64,000 nt of DNA, taken from NCBI RefSeq assembly GCF_949987515.2, contig NC_082688.1, forward strand, positions 79,984,731 through 80,048,730. The letters are read 5' to 3'. Source of the stretch: Delphinus delphis. Its lineage: Eukaryota > Chordata > Mammalia > Artiodactyla > Delphinidae. Below, piece after piece: positions 55,801 through 64,000 of the stretch; the first letter of the stretch is position 1, and every line of letters starts with the position of its first letter. The notes under the pieces were generated by a model, which worked only from the letters and a program-made list of their open reading frames with translations, had not been told where the DNA came from and searched no databases. A program made the position numbers and the translations under genes.

Positions 55801-57944
55801 AGGGATGCATGCAGGTTAAAGGAAATGATTGTCAAGAAGTGAGGATGGTGTTTAACCGGGAAGAGGGAAGGAGCTTGTGATGAGAAAAGGAGATGGGAGG
55901 TTTTTAAGATGCTGACAAGTATCAATACTTTCAGATTCGAGTAGTGGTTATGTAAGTATCCTCTTTTTATTTGTTACACTGACAGTTTTGTTCTGTGCAC
56001 TTCTCAGTAGGCATATCGTATTTTACAATTAAAAACCTGCATAAAGAAGAAGAAGAAAAAAAAGACGTAAATGTTTGAAAAACGAAAAATAAAATACTTC
56101 CGATGCTGAGATACATGTGGGAAAAGATAGGAATTGGGGGTGTTTCTCAGTGTCCTAGGGAAAGTAAGAAGGTGGGAGGGGAGGAGGTGTTAATGTAGGC
56201 CTGCTTTCCCCAACGTTCAATTCACGGAACACTCTTCGCTTGAGATGGTTTTTGGAAAACAGCTCTCCAGTCAGATGAGCTCAGGAAACACTATGTGTGG
56301 AGTCCTTCTGGAGGCTGTAATGTACACCAGTACACTGAAGCCTCTGCAGGAATGAAACCTGTTTCATGTTGTTCAGTCCAGCATTCCTCAGATGCACTTG
56401 GCCTCAGATCTCCATTTCGGAAAGCACACTTTGGGAGAAGCCCCATCTTAGGCAGTGTCCAGTGTCAGCCGGCACAGCGGGGCCACTGGTCCAAGCTGGC
56501 TTGCTTAGTTGTTCTGCCAGCTTGGACTGGGGCGGGCAGGAGCAAAGAGCTGGTATAGGACATTTGGAAATCTGTTATTGGAAACGTGGGGAATATCTAT
56601 ATAAGCATGTCATAGGAATTTAAGATAGTGGCTAAATTTCACTGGTCCAATATTTGTTTTGACTTCATAATCAAAGGGAAATCTCACATTCACCTAAAAT
56701 ACAAGCTTTCTATAGATACGCATTCTCCCCCCGGGCGCCCACACCAAGTCTTCCTTGACCACAATCACCTAAATTCAAAAACTTGGCATCATCACTAACT
56801 ATCTTTTACACTCTTTACCCAAGTATATATTTTAATCTAGTTTATATGCCATCCAGACCACAGCTGTCTCTCCTCTGCTCAGGCAGATTTGTGGGAGGCC
56901 ACCAGATGCCTTGATGAATAAGATCTGACACGGTGTCTACAGTGTATCATTCATCTACTGGTAAAACAACTGTCAAAGAGGGAAAGGAGATGCAGCTGGC
57001 GTGGCCTGTTCCTCGTAATCTCTGCTGGCCCCTGGTGCTGGTGGCTTCCTCTCCCAGGCGCTCACTGCCGTTGCTTTAATAACGGGCTCCTGAATCTTGC
57101 CATGGTCAACACGTGCTCACTGGCATCAGACAAGTGTTCCTTGATGGCAGGGTTTTTCTTAAGCAAGTCTTCTGGTCCAAGGAAGGCCCACCAAGTCCCT
57201 CAACTTTGATGGAAGCTGTCAACTGCTAGTAATCTTACTACTCAAGCTAACTTACTACAAGCAGACCCAGAGTTTAACTTGAAATGAAATGGACACTGGA
57301 CCTTTTAGAAATGGAAATGCATCCTGTCTCTTCAGATGAATTTCAAGGGAATTTGGTATACAGATAAGTTAGATGTGTTATTCCAACTGGGAGGTTATAG
57401 TCTAAAGATAGGAATTTAGGTATTCAGGATAAACTTGAAACACCAAAGTTATACTCTTGGGAAAAAACAAAACAAAACAACACTGTATGGCATTTAGCTC
57501 ATTTGCACCAAGATAAGGAGGGGGGTGGGGGTGGTAGTGGAGTTGCAAAATGCCAGATGTCTAAAAAATCACTTCCATTCCTTCACCCCTCATTACTCAC
57601 ATATTTGAGTACACAAGCACGCGCATGCACGCGTGCACACACACACGCACGCACATGCACACACGTGTACACTCCTTCCCTTCCTCCCTCCACCTTCCCA
57701 GACCTCACCTGGTTGATAACATAGATGCCATAGTCCAACTGCTGACGCTGTAGGATTGGGTGCAAATAATACAGCCAGTACTTGAGGTGTTCCTGCCGGT
57801 TGCGGAACGGAATGATGATGGCCACCTTGTGAGGAGAGATGCAGTCCTTGGGGGTATAGCGACCACCCACCTTCACCTTCGGGTTCTGTTCCTCCACAAG
57901 CTTCAGGTCCACAGCTTTGTTAAACTCAATCAGCATGGGGCCAA
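37273..57944 (-). CDS. B4GALT1: B4GALT1 beta-1,4-galactosyltransferase 1, exons 6 to 2 (5' exon outside window)
   Basis: B4GALT1 is a type II Golgi enzyme that transfers galactose from UDP-Gal to terminal GlcNAc and, with alpha-lactalbumin, makes lactose. Five exons with GT-AG junctions encode what correspond to human residues 138-398 (human numbering), the whole catalytic domain. Visible landmarks: PFRN (183-186), Cys172, Cys243, Cys262, the DVD motif (248-250), Tyr285, WGWGGEDDD (308-316), and Met340 and His343 which with Asp250 bind Mn2+. Residues such as AGESMFN and VIGKC agree with bovine rather than human as I recall them. One residue stands out: Gly at 240 (KDYGYN), where human and cow have Asp. 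Exon 1 (cytoplasmic tail, membrane anchor, stem) lies beyond 64000. No frameshift or stop is seen. Confidence 0.97.
37406..37642 (-). other. B4GALT1: B4GALT1 intron 5, 237 bp, open reading frame through
   Basis: The intron between exons 5 and 6 starts GTGTGT and ends CTTGTAG. It is exactly 79 codons long and has no in-frame stop, so a transcript retaining it would read through from exon 5 to exon 6. The hypothetical insert is Cys-rich with a hydrophobic run (FFFFFKIFVLAS). Confidence 0.85.
37643..37747 (-). CDS. B4GALT1: B4GALT1 exon 5
   Basis: 105 nt: one base completing Arg320, residues 321-354 (LAFKGMSVSR to KNEPNPQ) and two bases of Arg355. It carries Met340 and His343 (CRMIRHSRD), the Mn2+ ligands and part of the flexible loop. 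Acceptor ...CTTACAG, donor GTGTGT. Confidence 0.97.
38514..38556 (-). mobile_element. 43-bp L1 tail insertion with target duplication
   Basis: It is flanked by a perfect 14-bp duplication CTCCCATATACTTT (38500-38513 and 38557-38570). Reversed, the insert starts CTATACCCCAATAAAAA, the extreme 3' end of L1, and continues as an A-rich tail with substitutions. Confidence 0.75.
38605..38926 (+). mobile_element. CHR SINE nested in the Tigger-like element
   Basis: Long-form CHR SINE from GGGACTTATCTGGTGGCGCAG to an AAATAAATAAATTAATTAATT tail. Flanking duplication around ACCTAA(C/T)A. Confidence 0.88.
39470..39880 (+). mobile_element. L1 3' end split by a SINE
   Basis: 'tacaaggatatactgtacagcacagggaatatagccaatattttat' is followed, after the SINE, by 'actatggtacacctgaaacatatac...catcaactatacctcaactt' and an A-rich tail. 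Confidence 0.85.
39592..39795 (+). mobile_element. CHR SINE nested in L1 (B4GALT1 intron 4)
   Basis: Short-form CHR SINE with a perfect 15-bp duplication AAAAATTGTGAATCA (39577-39591 and 39796-39810). Antisense to B4GALT1. Confidence 0.94.
40637..41175 (-). mobile_element. CHR SINE (outer) interrupted by a second SINE
   Basis: Long-form CHR SINE, sense to B4GALT1, with a perfect 12-bp duplication CCTAAAGACACT (40625-40636 and 41176-41187). Its head (41146-41175) is separated from the body by the inner SINE. Confidence 0.93.
40921..41133 (-). mobile_element. CHR SINE (inner) inside another CHR SINE
   Basis: Short-form CHR SINE in the same orientation as the outer copy. Target duplication GCAGGCGGATT / GCAGGCAGATT, taken from the outer SINE itself. 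Confidence 0.92.
41352..41474 (-). CDS. B4GALT1: B4GALT1 exon 4
   Basis: 123 nt: one base completing Ser279, residues 280-319 (LPYVQYFGGV to EDDDIFN) and two bases of Arg320. It carries Tyr285 (donor sugar selectivity), Gln284 and Tyr282 near the alpha-lactalbumin interface, and WGWGGEDDD of the acceptor site and hinge. Acceptor ...CCCCCAG, donor GTAATG. Confidence 0.97.
41500..41541. repeat. (CA)21 microsatellite next to exon 4
   Basis: 42 bp of CA, read as (GT)21 in the B4GALT1 transcript. It ends 25 nt upstream of the exon 4 acceptor. Confidence 0.95.
41542..43924 (-). other. B4GALT1: B4GALT1 intron 3, remainder
   Basis: No SINE, L1 or other repeat recognised; ordinary intronic sequence. 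Small frames here show no known protein. Confidence 0.6.
43925..44112 (-). CDS. B4GALT1: B4GALT1 exon 3
   Basis: 188 nt: residues 217-278 (AGESMFNRAK to DKFGF) plus two bases of Ser279. It contains the DVD metal-binding motif (FSDVDLIPMND) and Cys243/Cys262, which form the conserved disulfide. Residue 240 is Gly (GGC, 44041-44043 region) instead of the usual Asp. Acceptor ...GCACCAG, donor GTAAGA. Confidence 0.97.
44225..44700 (+). mobile_element. L1M fragment with an internal 21-bp triplication
   Basis: 'accgaatggcattccctgaatcagcaatcccacttctag' and 'aaaccatggtacagccatacaatggaatag' are L1M 3' segments. The 'atcagcaatcccacttctag' part is present three times (44273-44335). Confidence 0.65.
44273..44335. 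repeat. 21-bp tandem repeat, three units
   Basis: Units at 44273-44293, 44294-44314 and 44315-44335 differ only at their first base. The unit is the L1 segment ATCAGCAATCCCACTTCTAG. Confidence 0.95.
44930..45060 (+). repeat. L2 3' end
   Basis: 'ctagaacataaggtcaatgaaggctgg' followed by 'cctagaatactgcctggcatagaataatatctcagtaaata' is L2. Its tail runs into the TGGA repeat. Confidence 0.75.
45051..45088. repeat. (TGGA)n short tandem repeat
   Basis: About nine TGGA-type units with two changes, probably grown from the L2 TGAATGAA-type tail. Confidence 0.9.
45842..45863. repeat. Poly(A) run
   Basis: 22 consecutive A, without a recognisable SINE body upstream. Confidence 0.9.
46755..46806. repeat. 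(GT)26 microsatellite
   Basis: About 52 bp of uninterrupted GT in B4GALT1 intron 2. Confidence 0.95.
47100..47290 (+). repeat. MIR SINE
   Basis: 'cttcacttattagctatatgactttgggactaggcctccatttcctcattt' and 'ggctttagcacactgcctggca' follow MIR. Confidence 0.75.
48042..48364 (+). mobile_element. CHR SINE in B4GALT1 intron 2
   Basis: Long-form CHR SINE with GGCTTCCCTGTTGGCACAG head and (AAAT)n tail. Flanking duplication AAAAAACATCAGATGG / AAAAAGCATCAGATGG (48026-48041 and 48365-48380). Antisense to B4GALT1. Confidence 0.93.
48455..48960 (+). mobile_element. L1M 3' end
   Basis: 'cctcatacactgctagtgggaatataaaatgg', 'accatatgatccagcaattctactcccaggtatatacccaa' and 'gagttatatactttaaataggtaaattgtatggtatatctcaatta' appear in L1 order. 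Confidence 0.85.
50960..51245 (+). mobile_element. L1M fragment
   Basis: 'agatgttcattacagtattatttacactagtgagaaagtgg', 'atgattatgaagactatgaaataacatgggaagatgctgatgata' and 'tacacatacagtatgagcacaactgtg' are diverged L1M 3' sequence. Confidence 0.75.
54535..54720 (-). repeat. MIR SINE
   Basis: 'ttcactgtgtgccaggtacgtcacagccc', 'actactgaggaaaccaaggtg' and 'caaggtcactgagctggcaagg' are reversed MIR. Confidence 0.75.
54830..54960 (+). repeat. MIR SINE
   Basis: 'acccgtcacttcccctctctgagcctcagtttcctcacctgcaaaac' is the MIR core. Confidence 0.65.
55690..56075 (+). mobile_element. L1M 3' end
   Basis: 'tgttacactgacagttttgttctgtgcacttctcagtaggcatatcgtattttacaatta' with an A-rich end resembles L1M/HAL1 termini. 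Confidence 0.5.
57613..57670. repeat. Alternating purine-pyrimidine tract near the exon 2 donor
   Basis: About 58 bp of almost uninterrupted alternating purine/pyrimidine (CA, GC, CG steps: acacaagcacgcgcatgcac and onward). The nearest base is about 38 nt into intron 2 from the exon 2 5' splice site. Confidence 0.85.
57709..57944 (-). CDS. B4GALT1: B4GALT1 exon 2
   Basis: 236 nt: two bases completing Val138, then residues 139-216 (GPMLIEFNKA to YGIYVINQ). It begins the catalytic domain and carries Cys172 and the UDP-binding PFRNRQEHL. Relative to human, the first 40 residues are the most changed part of the enzyme, mostly toward the bovine form. Acceptor ...CTCTAG, donor GTGAGG. Confidence 0.97.
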
Positions 57945-58984
57945 CTAGAGAGGTGGAGGGAAGGAGAAGATATCAGGCCACGGGACTCTGCAGGTGGCCA
58001 GGCCGCTACCGCTGGAAGCATCTCCTCCTGGGAGGCAGTGTGGCTGTGGAAAAGGCACTCAGGCCCAGCACTGGGTACCATGTCCAGAACTAGCATGACT
58101 GACCATCCCAGGAAACCCTTCAGTATCAGGCAAACCCAGACAGCTGGTCACCCTGAAGCACTTCACCTTCCTAGGACCCACTCCTCTCAGACTATGTTGC
58201 TCAACTGAAAAATGGAAATGGAGTAATTCCTGCTCAGACTTCCTGACAAGCTGTAGTAAGGATCAGAAAGCATGGCTGAGAAAGCACTTGGTCAGAAATC
58301 CTGAGGTTGAAACTCTGCCACCTCCCAGCTGTGTGGCCTTGGACAAATGACTTACATCATCTCTCTGAACCTAACCTAGTCGGGGGAAAGTGTGCGTGTG
58401 TGTTGGGGAGGTCCCTGTGGAGGAAATGAGCCTGAAATTACAAGGCGGCAGAGAGTGGCATGAGTAACCCATGTCTCAGGAAGGGAAGTGATGCACAGAT
58501 GAAACAAACTCGACGGGTAGGGACTGGAGGAACTAAGGGGAAGCAGAGAGAAGAAACAGCCAGAACAAACATCAAAGAAGAGTGCTTAGAATCAGCAGGG
58601 GATGAAGAAGGGAGGAAAAGTCAGGGGCAACTCCAAAGTTTCTGGCCTAGAAGAACATGGCTCCAAATGAGAGAACTAAGTTAGTAAGAGAGCTCTGGGC
58701 TCAGAAGACAAATTGATGAGATGTGGGTGGTGGCTTGTGAGGTAGTGGCAGGTTAGGAGTAGAGGAAAAGGCAAGGGTGAAGATCCAGATACAGGCATGA
58801 AAGTCCCCGTCTCCTAAGTAGAAACAGGTGGAGCTGAGAGAAGACCTCACTTCTCCAAGTCTGACAACCACCCCTGCCACAGCACACATGGGGAGGGCAG
58901 GAGAAAGATGACTAGCCTAGGGACACACAGGGAATTGGGAACAGAGTCAACACTTGAACCCAGGTCCCCAGTATTCCCTGTAGG

Positions 58985-59240
58985 CCAGACTTTCTCAAAG
59001 TGGGTTCCAGGAAACACTAGTCCCAGTGAGATGCTCAATGGAAGAACACATCCCCTGGTCAAATAAGTTTGGGAACGCTGCATACTAAATCTTGCTTCTG
59101 GGAAGTCATAATGCATACCAAAAGCTCTGAGAAGCTGTGCAGTCAAGAAGTTCACTTTATCTATCTCACCACTTCCTAAACTTATTTGGCCATAAAATCA
59201 TTTTATCAGGGAGCATACTTTAGGAACCGTTACTCTAGCA
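58985..59240 (+). mobile_element. Probable hAT-Charlie type MITE
   Basis: 'tttctcaaagtgggttccaggaaacactagtcccagtgagatgctcaatgg' and 'aaataagtttgggaacgctgc' resemble nonautonomous hAT elements. The right end is unclear. Confidence 0.4.
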
Positions 59241-59479
59241 TAACCAGCTTTACCTATGGAGTGAACTATCCACAGGAACAAAGGAAGGAACCTAAACATT
59301 ACAGAACAGAAGCCAGACCCAGGCCACAAACTCAGAGCAAGTTCACCTGAAACATGCTGGTGAGAACCACCCAGGGTCCAGTGTGCAGCCCTCTGTCGCC
59401 CTGTTTGTTTGTCAACAGTATGTAGCTCTCCAAGCACCTCTTGTCTTCAGGGATCACTCACCCTCCTGAAATGAGGCAG

Positions 59480-59830
59480 CCCAAGAAAAGGAAGCTGTGA
59501 CTCTCGCTCCCCTTGCCTGTCAGCAGGTATGGACCTGCATCTCCTCCTCTTCTCCCCTCTCCTGGACCCCCAGGACTCCTCACACCTTCCCTCCCACTGA
59601 CGCTGACCCAGTTCTATCATCACAGCACCCGCTCACGTTAGTTCATTTTCTTCTGAGACACAGCTCTGATCCTATCACTTTCCTGCTAAAACCCTCTGAT
59701 GGCTCTAAGGCTATAGCCTTGGACAAGGTAGGGCTAAGCCTCTTAGCTTGTCAACAAGGCCCTTCAGTCTCAGCTCTACCCTCCTTCCCGTTCCAATAAA
59801 CTGTGCCTCTGCCCACACTTCTCCCTTTGC
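59480..59830 (+). repeat. L2 segment
   Basis: 'ctgatcctatcactttcctgctaaaaccctctgatggctc', 'aagcctcttagcttgtcaacaaggcccttcagtctcagctctacc' and 'gccagaaacgctcttccctc' are typical L2. Confidence 0.7.
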
Positions 59831-60936
59831 CAGAAACGCTCTTCCCTCTTCCCTCTAACATCATTGAGAGACTAGGATCTTAAAATCAAAGCCCCAGTCT
59901 GGCCTTGTCCTTTTGCTCTCCTCATTCCCACAGAGCTCAGACGGCAGACCCCGTGCGGCAGGAAGGGGGGTCTTCAGGGATCAAAAGCCCTAGTCTCTGC
60001 CTGGCCGTGCACCTCGGTCTCTGGAGGAACAGAGGCCTCGCAGATCAGTCCCTCACATGACTGCCCGCTGACCCAGCTCCAACCTCCCAGGGTGCCCTCA
60101 GGTGAGTAGGTACTATGTCCCAGAACCAAGTAAGGGGTCAGCCTGGCCATTGTTTCTACAGAAAAATGTGAGGAGTGTGAACACATTCTATCATCAGAAT
60201 CATGTGAAGTCATCAGTAAAAATATGGACTCTCAGGCCTCTCCCCTAGAGAACCTGACTCGGTAGATCTTGGGAAGGACCCACGTAAATAACAAGGAGCC
60301 CAAGGGATTCTTATTGGGCAAGATGGGCAGAGGGGAGCCGGACCGCCCATCTTCACAAGCCTTGGGGCTTTCATGGAGGGAGCCCTTTCCCACAGGGTCC
60401 AGCAGGCCTAGGCTGCTCTACTCCCCAACCTTGGGCAAAGCCTTTTGGGAGACCCTGCTGCACAGGGTGCTTGTGAAAAACATGAAAAGAAGACCTGTCA
60501 TTGGGCTCTTCTCACTTCAGAAGGCCCCACGACATCTGCACCCCATCCCCGGCCTGCCCCACCTTTGGTTCTGAAGATGCTGCTAAACATAGCTCCATTT
60601 TGGGGAACCCAAGAGGCATCTGGACTGTCACCCCACCAAACTTCTCACAACTTCTGAAACCAACCCAGAAAACAGGAATTCACACTTGGTCTGCCCACCC
60701 TCCCTGGAGCAGACACCTGCAGGCTAGAAGCGTCTTAATTTCGCCCCTTCAGCAGTTCCAGAAAGATGGTCCTGAGGTAGTTTCCTGGTCAGGAAAAATG
60801 CTGCCTGGGTCCTAGTTCAGCTCTACAAGTGACTCGTTGGATGATCTTCGGGCGACTACCAGCCAGCCACTCTCAGGATACTGGCTTCCATTTGCAAACT
60901 GCAGGGATTGGAACTCACATGAACACTTATTTAACC

Positions 60937-60962
60937 TCACCACCACCACCACCACCACCACC
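60937..60962. repeat. (CAC)n trinucleotide repeat
   Basis: About eight uninterrupted CAC units in B4GALT1 intron 1. Confidence 0.9.
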
Positions 60963-62959
60963 TATGGTCAATCCGCTTCTGCTCCAGAGTTCCTTCAGCA
61001 ACTGATAACACTGTCTACCCAATTATGGGAGCTGATAACCTGGGTGGTCCATCTTCTATCCCCCTCCTCTTCCTTCAGCCCCTGCATAGGGGTTAACAGC
61101 ATGTGACCGTCCATCCACGGGAGCCTACTCAACCATCAAGCCAGAAGAGTTTGTTTAACATAAACGTTTTCTGTGGTGTGTCAAGGCCACTTTCAATTCG
61201 TTTCGATCAATACTTTCTGGACACCTACTGTGTGCCAGGTCAGGGAGGTGGGAGGAGATGGGATGGACAGGACAGTTCCTGACTTCAAGGAGCCCCCTGC
61301 TGAGCGTGGCAGGACCCACGTGAAAACCACCCTGGTTCAAGGCTGTCCGAGGGACTTGCTGCCCCAGGGGCTCCATGCAGAGCTTGATCACCAAACAGCC
61401 TCTTTCTCACTCCCCTCCTCCTCCCTGTGCCCTCTCACAACCCTGCCCTGTCTCCCACACATCTAGAGCACCCTGACCCCCATCTTGCCCTTCTGGCCCA
61501 ATCTGGCAATTCTTTTCCCTGCCTTCTCCCCTGGAAGCTGCCACCGCTCTGAGAACCGCCCCTCCCTGTTCACACCCCTGAGATGGGTCAGCGCTTGGCA
61601 GCTGTGTTGGCTCCAGATCCGGGGCTGAATGTTTTCCTGGAGCCGGCGCTAGCCGGGAGGCCGCCCTGCATGCCCAGCACACCTCCTGCCACGAGGCAGG
61701 GGACGTCCTTCATGGCACACCTGGCTTTGCCCTAATTAGAAAGTCCAAAGAGCTCAGACTCCAAGAGGGCAGTGACCAGCTCTGCCTAGAACCACACTGA
61801 CCTGCCAGCAGGTCTCAGAGCCACCGCAGGGACCTCGGGAGAGGCGTGGGGGAGGAAGCAGAGGGCTGAGGCTTCCTGACGGTCCTCGGGCGAGCCAAGG
61901 CCCCCTTGCTGTGCAGCGCGTGGCGCGTGCTACCACAAGCCCTCGGCCCTGCTGGGCCGGCTTGTGTGTTTTCTTGGCTCTAAGAGCTGGGAAGCAGGGT
62001 TACGTAAGCAGATGAGCAGATGTGAGCCTGTCCTCGGCTCCCCCCACTAAAGCCCTGCCACGTGGGCCTCTCAGCTGGGAGTCTAGGTCACAGCCTTGCA
62101 TGTAAGTCGCTCAATAACTTCAATGTGTGAACTCAACTCAGACAGATTCCACTGCTCCCTCGCCCAGCACGGCAAACCCAAACACACATATGCCCCTCCA
62201 TCAAAAGCCCTGTGAATCCAGAGCCAGCCCAGCACAGACTCCCTGCCTCACTTCCAGGCTGGCTGAACCACTCGTTCATTCCTCTAGCCTCAGCCAAAGA
62301 GGCTGGAACGTCTAGCCACTGCTTCCCAACTGACCAGCCAATGGGTCAAGACAGTCCTTGGCCTGTTGTGGAGTGGTGACAATGTTTCATGAGCCTGAGA
62401 CAAAATGGTCAAAGATAATGTAAGTGGTCCTTCATTAAGCTCAATGTAATCAATATATCAGAATGCCCATTCTTCCAAGATGAAGTGCTTCTTACTCTTT
62501 AAATGTTAAAATCCCCTTTCTTTTATGAAATGATCACAGTGGATTTTGATGCTGGATTGATCTTTTTTAATTTAATTTTTTAAAAAACCCTTACTTGCAG
62601 CCATGGGTCAGGCCTCCAAGTTTAAAAACAATTTTTTTCTTGAGCAATGAAATTCACTGATTTGGGAACTAGCTTTGTGGTTCAACAAGCTGAGATGTTG
62701 GAATCTCTTCCTTGGTCAAGCCTCAGACCTAACAGTATGGCGTAGCCCCCCTTCAAGCCATTCCTCCCACTGCCCACCCCTCAGCCCCACTACAGTGTTG
62801 TTCCTCAGGCTCCTGTGGGTGAGCCATTTTTCTCTGTACCAGTCTTCCGGCGGCCAGATGTATGCTGGAAGCAAAGGCAGGCACTACTAAATCCCCAGAT
62901 TTGGGAATGACAGTTGTCTGCAGTGGTCCCACCAACTCATGATGCCCCTTGTAACCCCT

Positions 62960-63180
62960 TACACTGAAAATGAGAAGCACTGTCTACTGCATGGGGCTCA
63001 TTCCAAATCTTCTCCCCAGTCCTTCAGGGAAGAGAAGCTCTCCAGAATTCTCCAAGGACTTCCTTATCACCAATCCAACAGCTGCCTGGCCTCAGCTCAA
63101 ACATCACCTCCCCTAGGAAGCCTTCTCAGACCACTCAAGGTTGGTTCTTACTTTTCCTCCGCCTTCTTTAAACACCCATA
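62960..63180 (+). repeat. L2 segment
   Basis: 'ctgcctggcctcagctcaaacatcacctcccctaggaagccttctcagaccactc' is the L2 3' region. Confidence 0.7.
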
Positions 63181-64000
63181 GCACCACATCCATTCAACCA
63201 TGCACCTGGTTAGCACACACCACATGCCAGTTGGTGCCAGGCATGCAGCAGTGGGGCTGGGTTAAGAAGAGGTCTTTGCCCTTGTCAGGGGGGAGACCAG
63301 CAAAGCAAACAATGACGGTGAGGGTGACAGTGGTGAGAACAGCTGAAATGGCACAACGGAAGGGGAGTCAGCTCCGGGGCCAGGGAACAGAGTCAAGAAA
63401 AGCTTTGCAGAGAAGCAGCTGACTCCACTGGGCCCCTCAGCTCCTCTCTGGGAGAAGAGTTGTGAGTGTCCACTTGGCTGCCATGGACACGGAGTACGCC
63501 AACAACTCTGAGCTGAGTGAATGGTGCACAGCTATTCTCCCTGCCACCAATGCAAGCAACCAAGAGGATTTCAATAAACCTCAAGAAAACCTGATGGAGG
63601 AGCACAGGACAGAGGGCCACCAGATGGGACTGCTCAAGGCTCACGTTAACCATGTCTTATTGGGTTTTAAAATCTAAATCACAAAGGCTTCAAAAGTACT
63701 GGAAATGATTTATTTCTTAAACCAGATGTTCAGGGTATTTTTCTTTATACCTTTTGGTATATCTTTAAAATTGAACAATAAATATTTAAAAATATAACCC
63801 AAGGACAACAATTGTGACCCCTCCTTCATCCCTTTCTCAATAAAGAAGTGTCTTCCAAAATAAAGACTTCAAAACATACAACTCCCTGACCAGAAAACAG
63901 GAATAATCTATTCCAAAGGCTGACTTGATATGTCTTGGGCACAGTGCGTGCAGAATACAATTTCAACACCCACTGTTCTTTCTGCCAACTCACCATCCAA

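Larger units (their letters stand above)
44113..57708 (-). other. B4GALT1: B4GALT1 intron 2 (13.6 kb)
   Basis: The largest intron in the window. Contents: L1M fragments (44225-44700, 48455-48960, 50960-51245, 55690-56075), an L2 end (44930-45090), MIRs (about 45930-46030, 47100-47290, 54535-54720, 54830-54960), a CHR SINE (48042-48364), (GT)n (46755-46806) and an alternating purine-pyrimidine tract (57613-57670). In 49000-50900, 51250-54500 and 56100-57600 I recognise little. Confidence 0.7.
57945..64000 (-). other. B4GALT1: B4GALT1 intron 1 (3' part)
   Basis: At least 6.06 kb; exon 1 lies outside. Contents: MIR-like pieces (about 58290-58370), a probable hAT MITE (58985-59240), an L2 segment (59480-59830), (CAC)n (60937-60962) and an L2 segment (62960-63180). 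GC-rich but not island-like around 61450-62050. Nothing is recognised in 59840-60930, 61260-62930 and 63200-64000. Confidence 0.75.

Overview
The window is a piece of a mammalian nuclear genome, almost certainly a cetacean and most likely a toothed whale. Thirteen copies (one partial) of tRNA-derived SINEs of the CHR type are present. They share the head GGCTTCCCTGGTGGCGCAG and many have good target-site duplications. The B4GALT1 exons carry cetartiodactyl-type residues where they differ from human as I recall it. The gene order DNAJA1 - SMU1 - B4GALT1 matches human chromosome 9p13.

Layout. (1) Positions 1-~1965 hold the last coding exon and 3'UTR of DNAJA1 (+ strand). (2) Positions ~1966-5790 are a repeat-rich intergenic stretch. 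(3) Positions 5790-26470 hold the complete SMU1 gene (- strand). All 12 coding exons were placed to the base with GT-AG junctions and sum to 513 codons. They end in a CpG-rich promoter with an ETS/CRE composite element. (4) Positions ~26.6-34.5 kb are intergenic, with SINEs, an L1 with a nested SINE, MIRs and a short intact reading frame resembling the C-terminal dimerisation region of hAT transposases. (5) Positions 34.5-64 kb hold the 3' part of B4GALT1 (- strand): a ~2.8 kb 3'UTR, exons 6 to 2, and at least 6 kb of intron 1. Exon 1 (cytoplasmic tail, membrane anchor, stem) lies beyond the window.

The three genes do unrelated jobs: DNAJA1 is an HSC70 co-chaperone, SMU1 a spliceosome factor, and B4GALT1 the Golgi beta-1,4-galactosyltransferase that is also the catalytic half of lactose synthase. 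DNAJA1 and SMU1 are tail to tail; SMU1 and B4GALT1 are in tandem on the minus strand. I found no RNA gene, CRISPR array or prokaryotic-type system. Most reading frames outside these exons are translations of SINEs, L1 3' ends or CpG-island sequence. The most interesting observations are the 237-bp B4GALT1 intron 5, which is a multiple of three and free of in-frame stops; a SINE 18 nt inside an SMU1 intron next to a 5' splice site; the hAT-like relic; and a Tigger-like DNA transposon carrying two younger insertions, one only 43 bp long.
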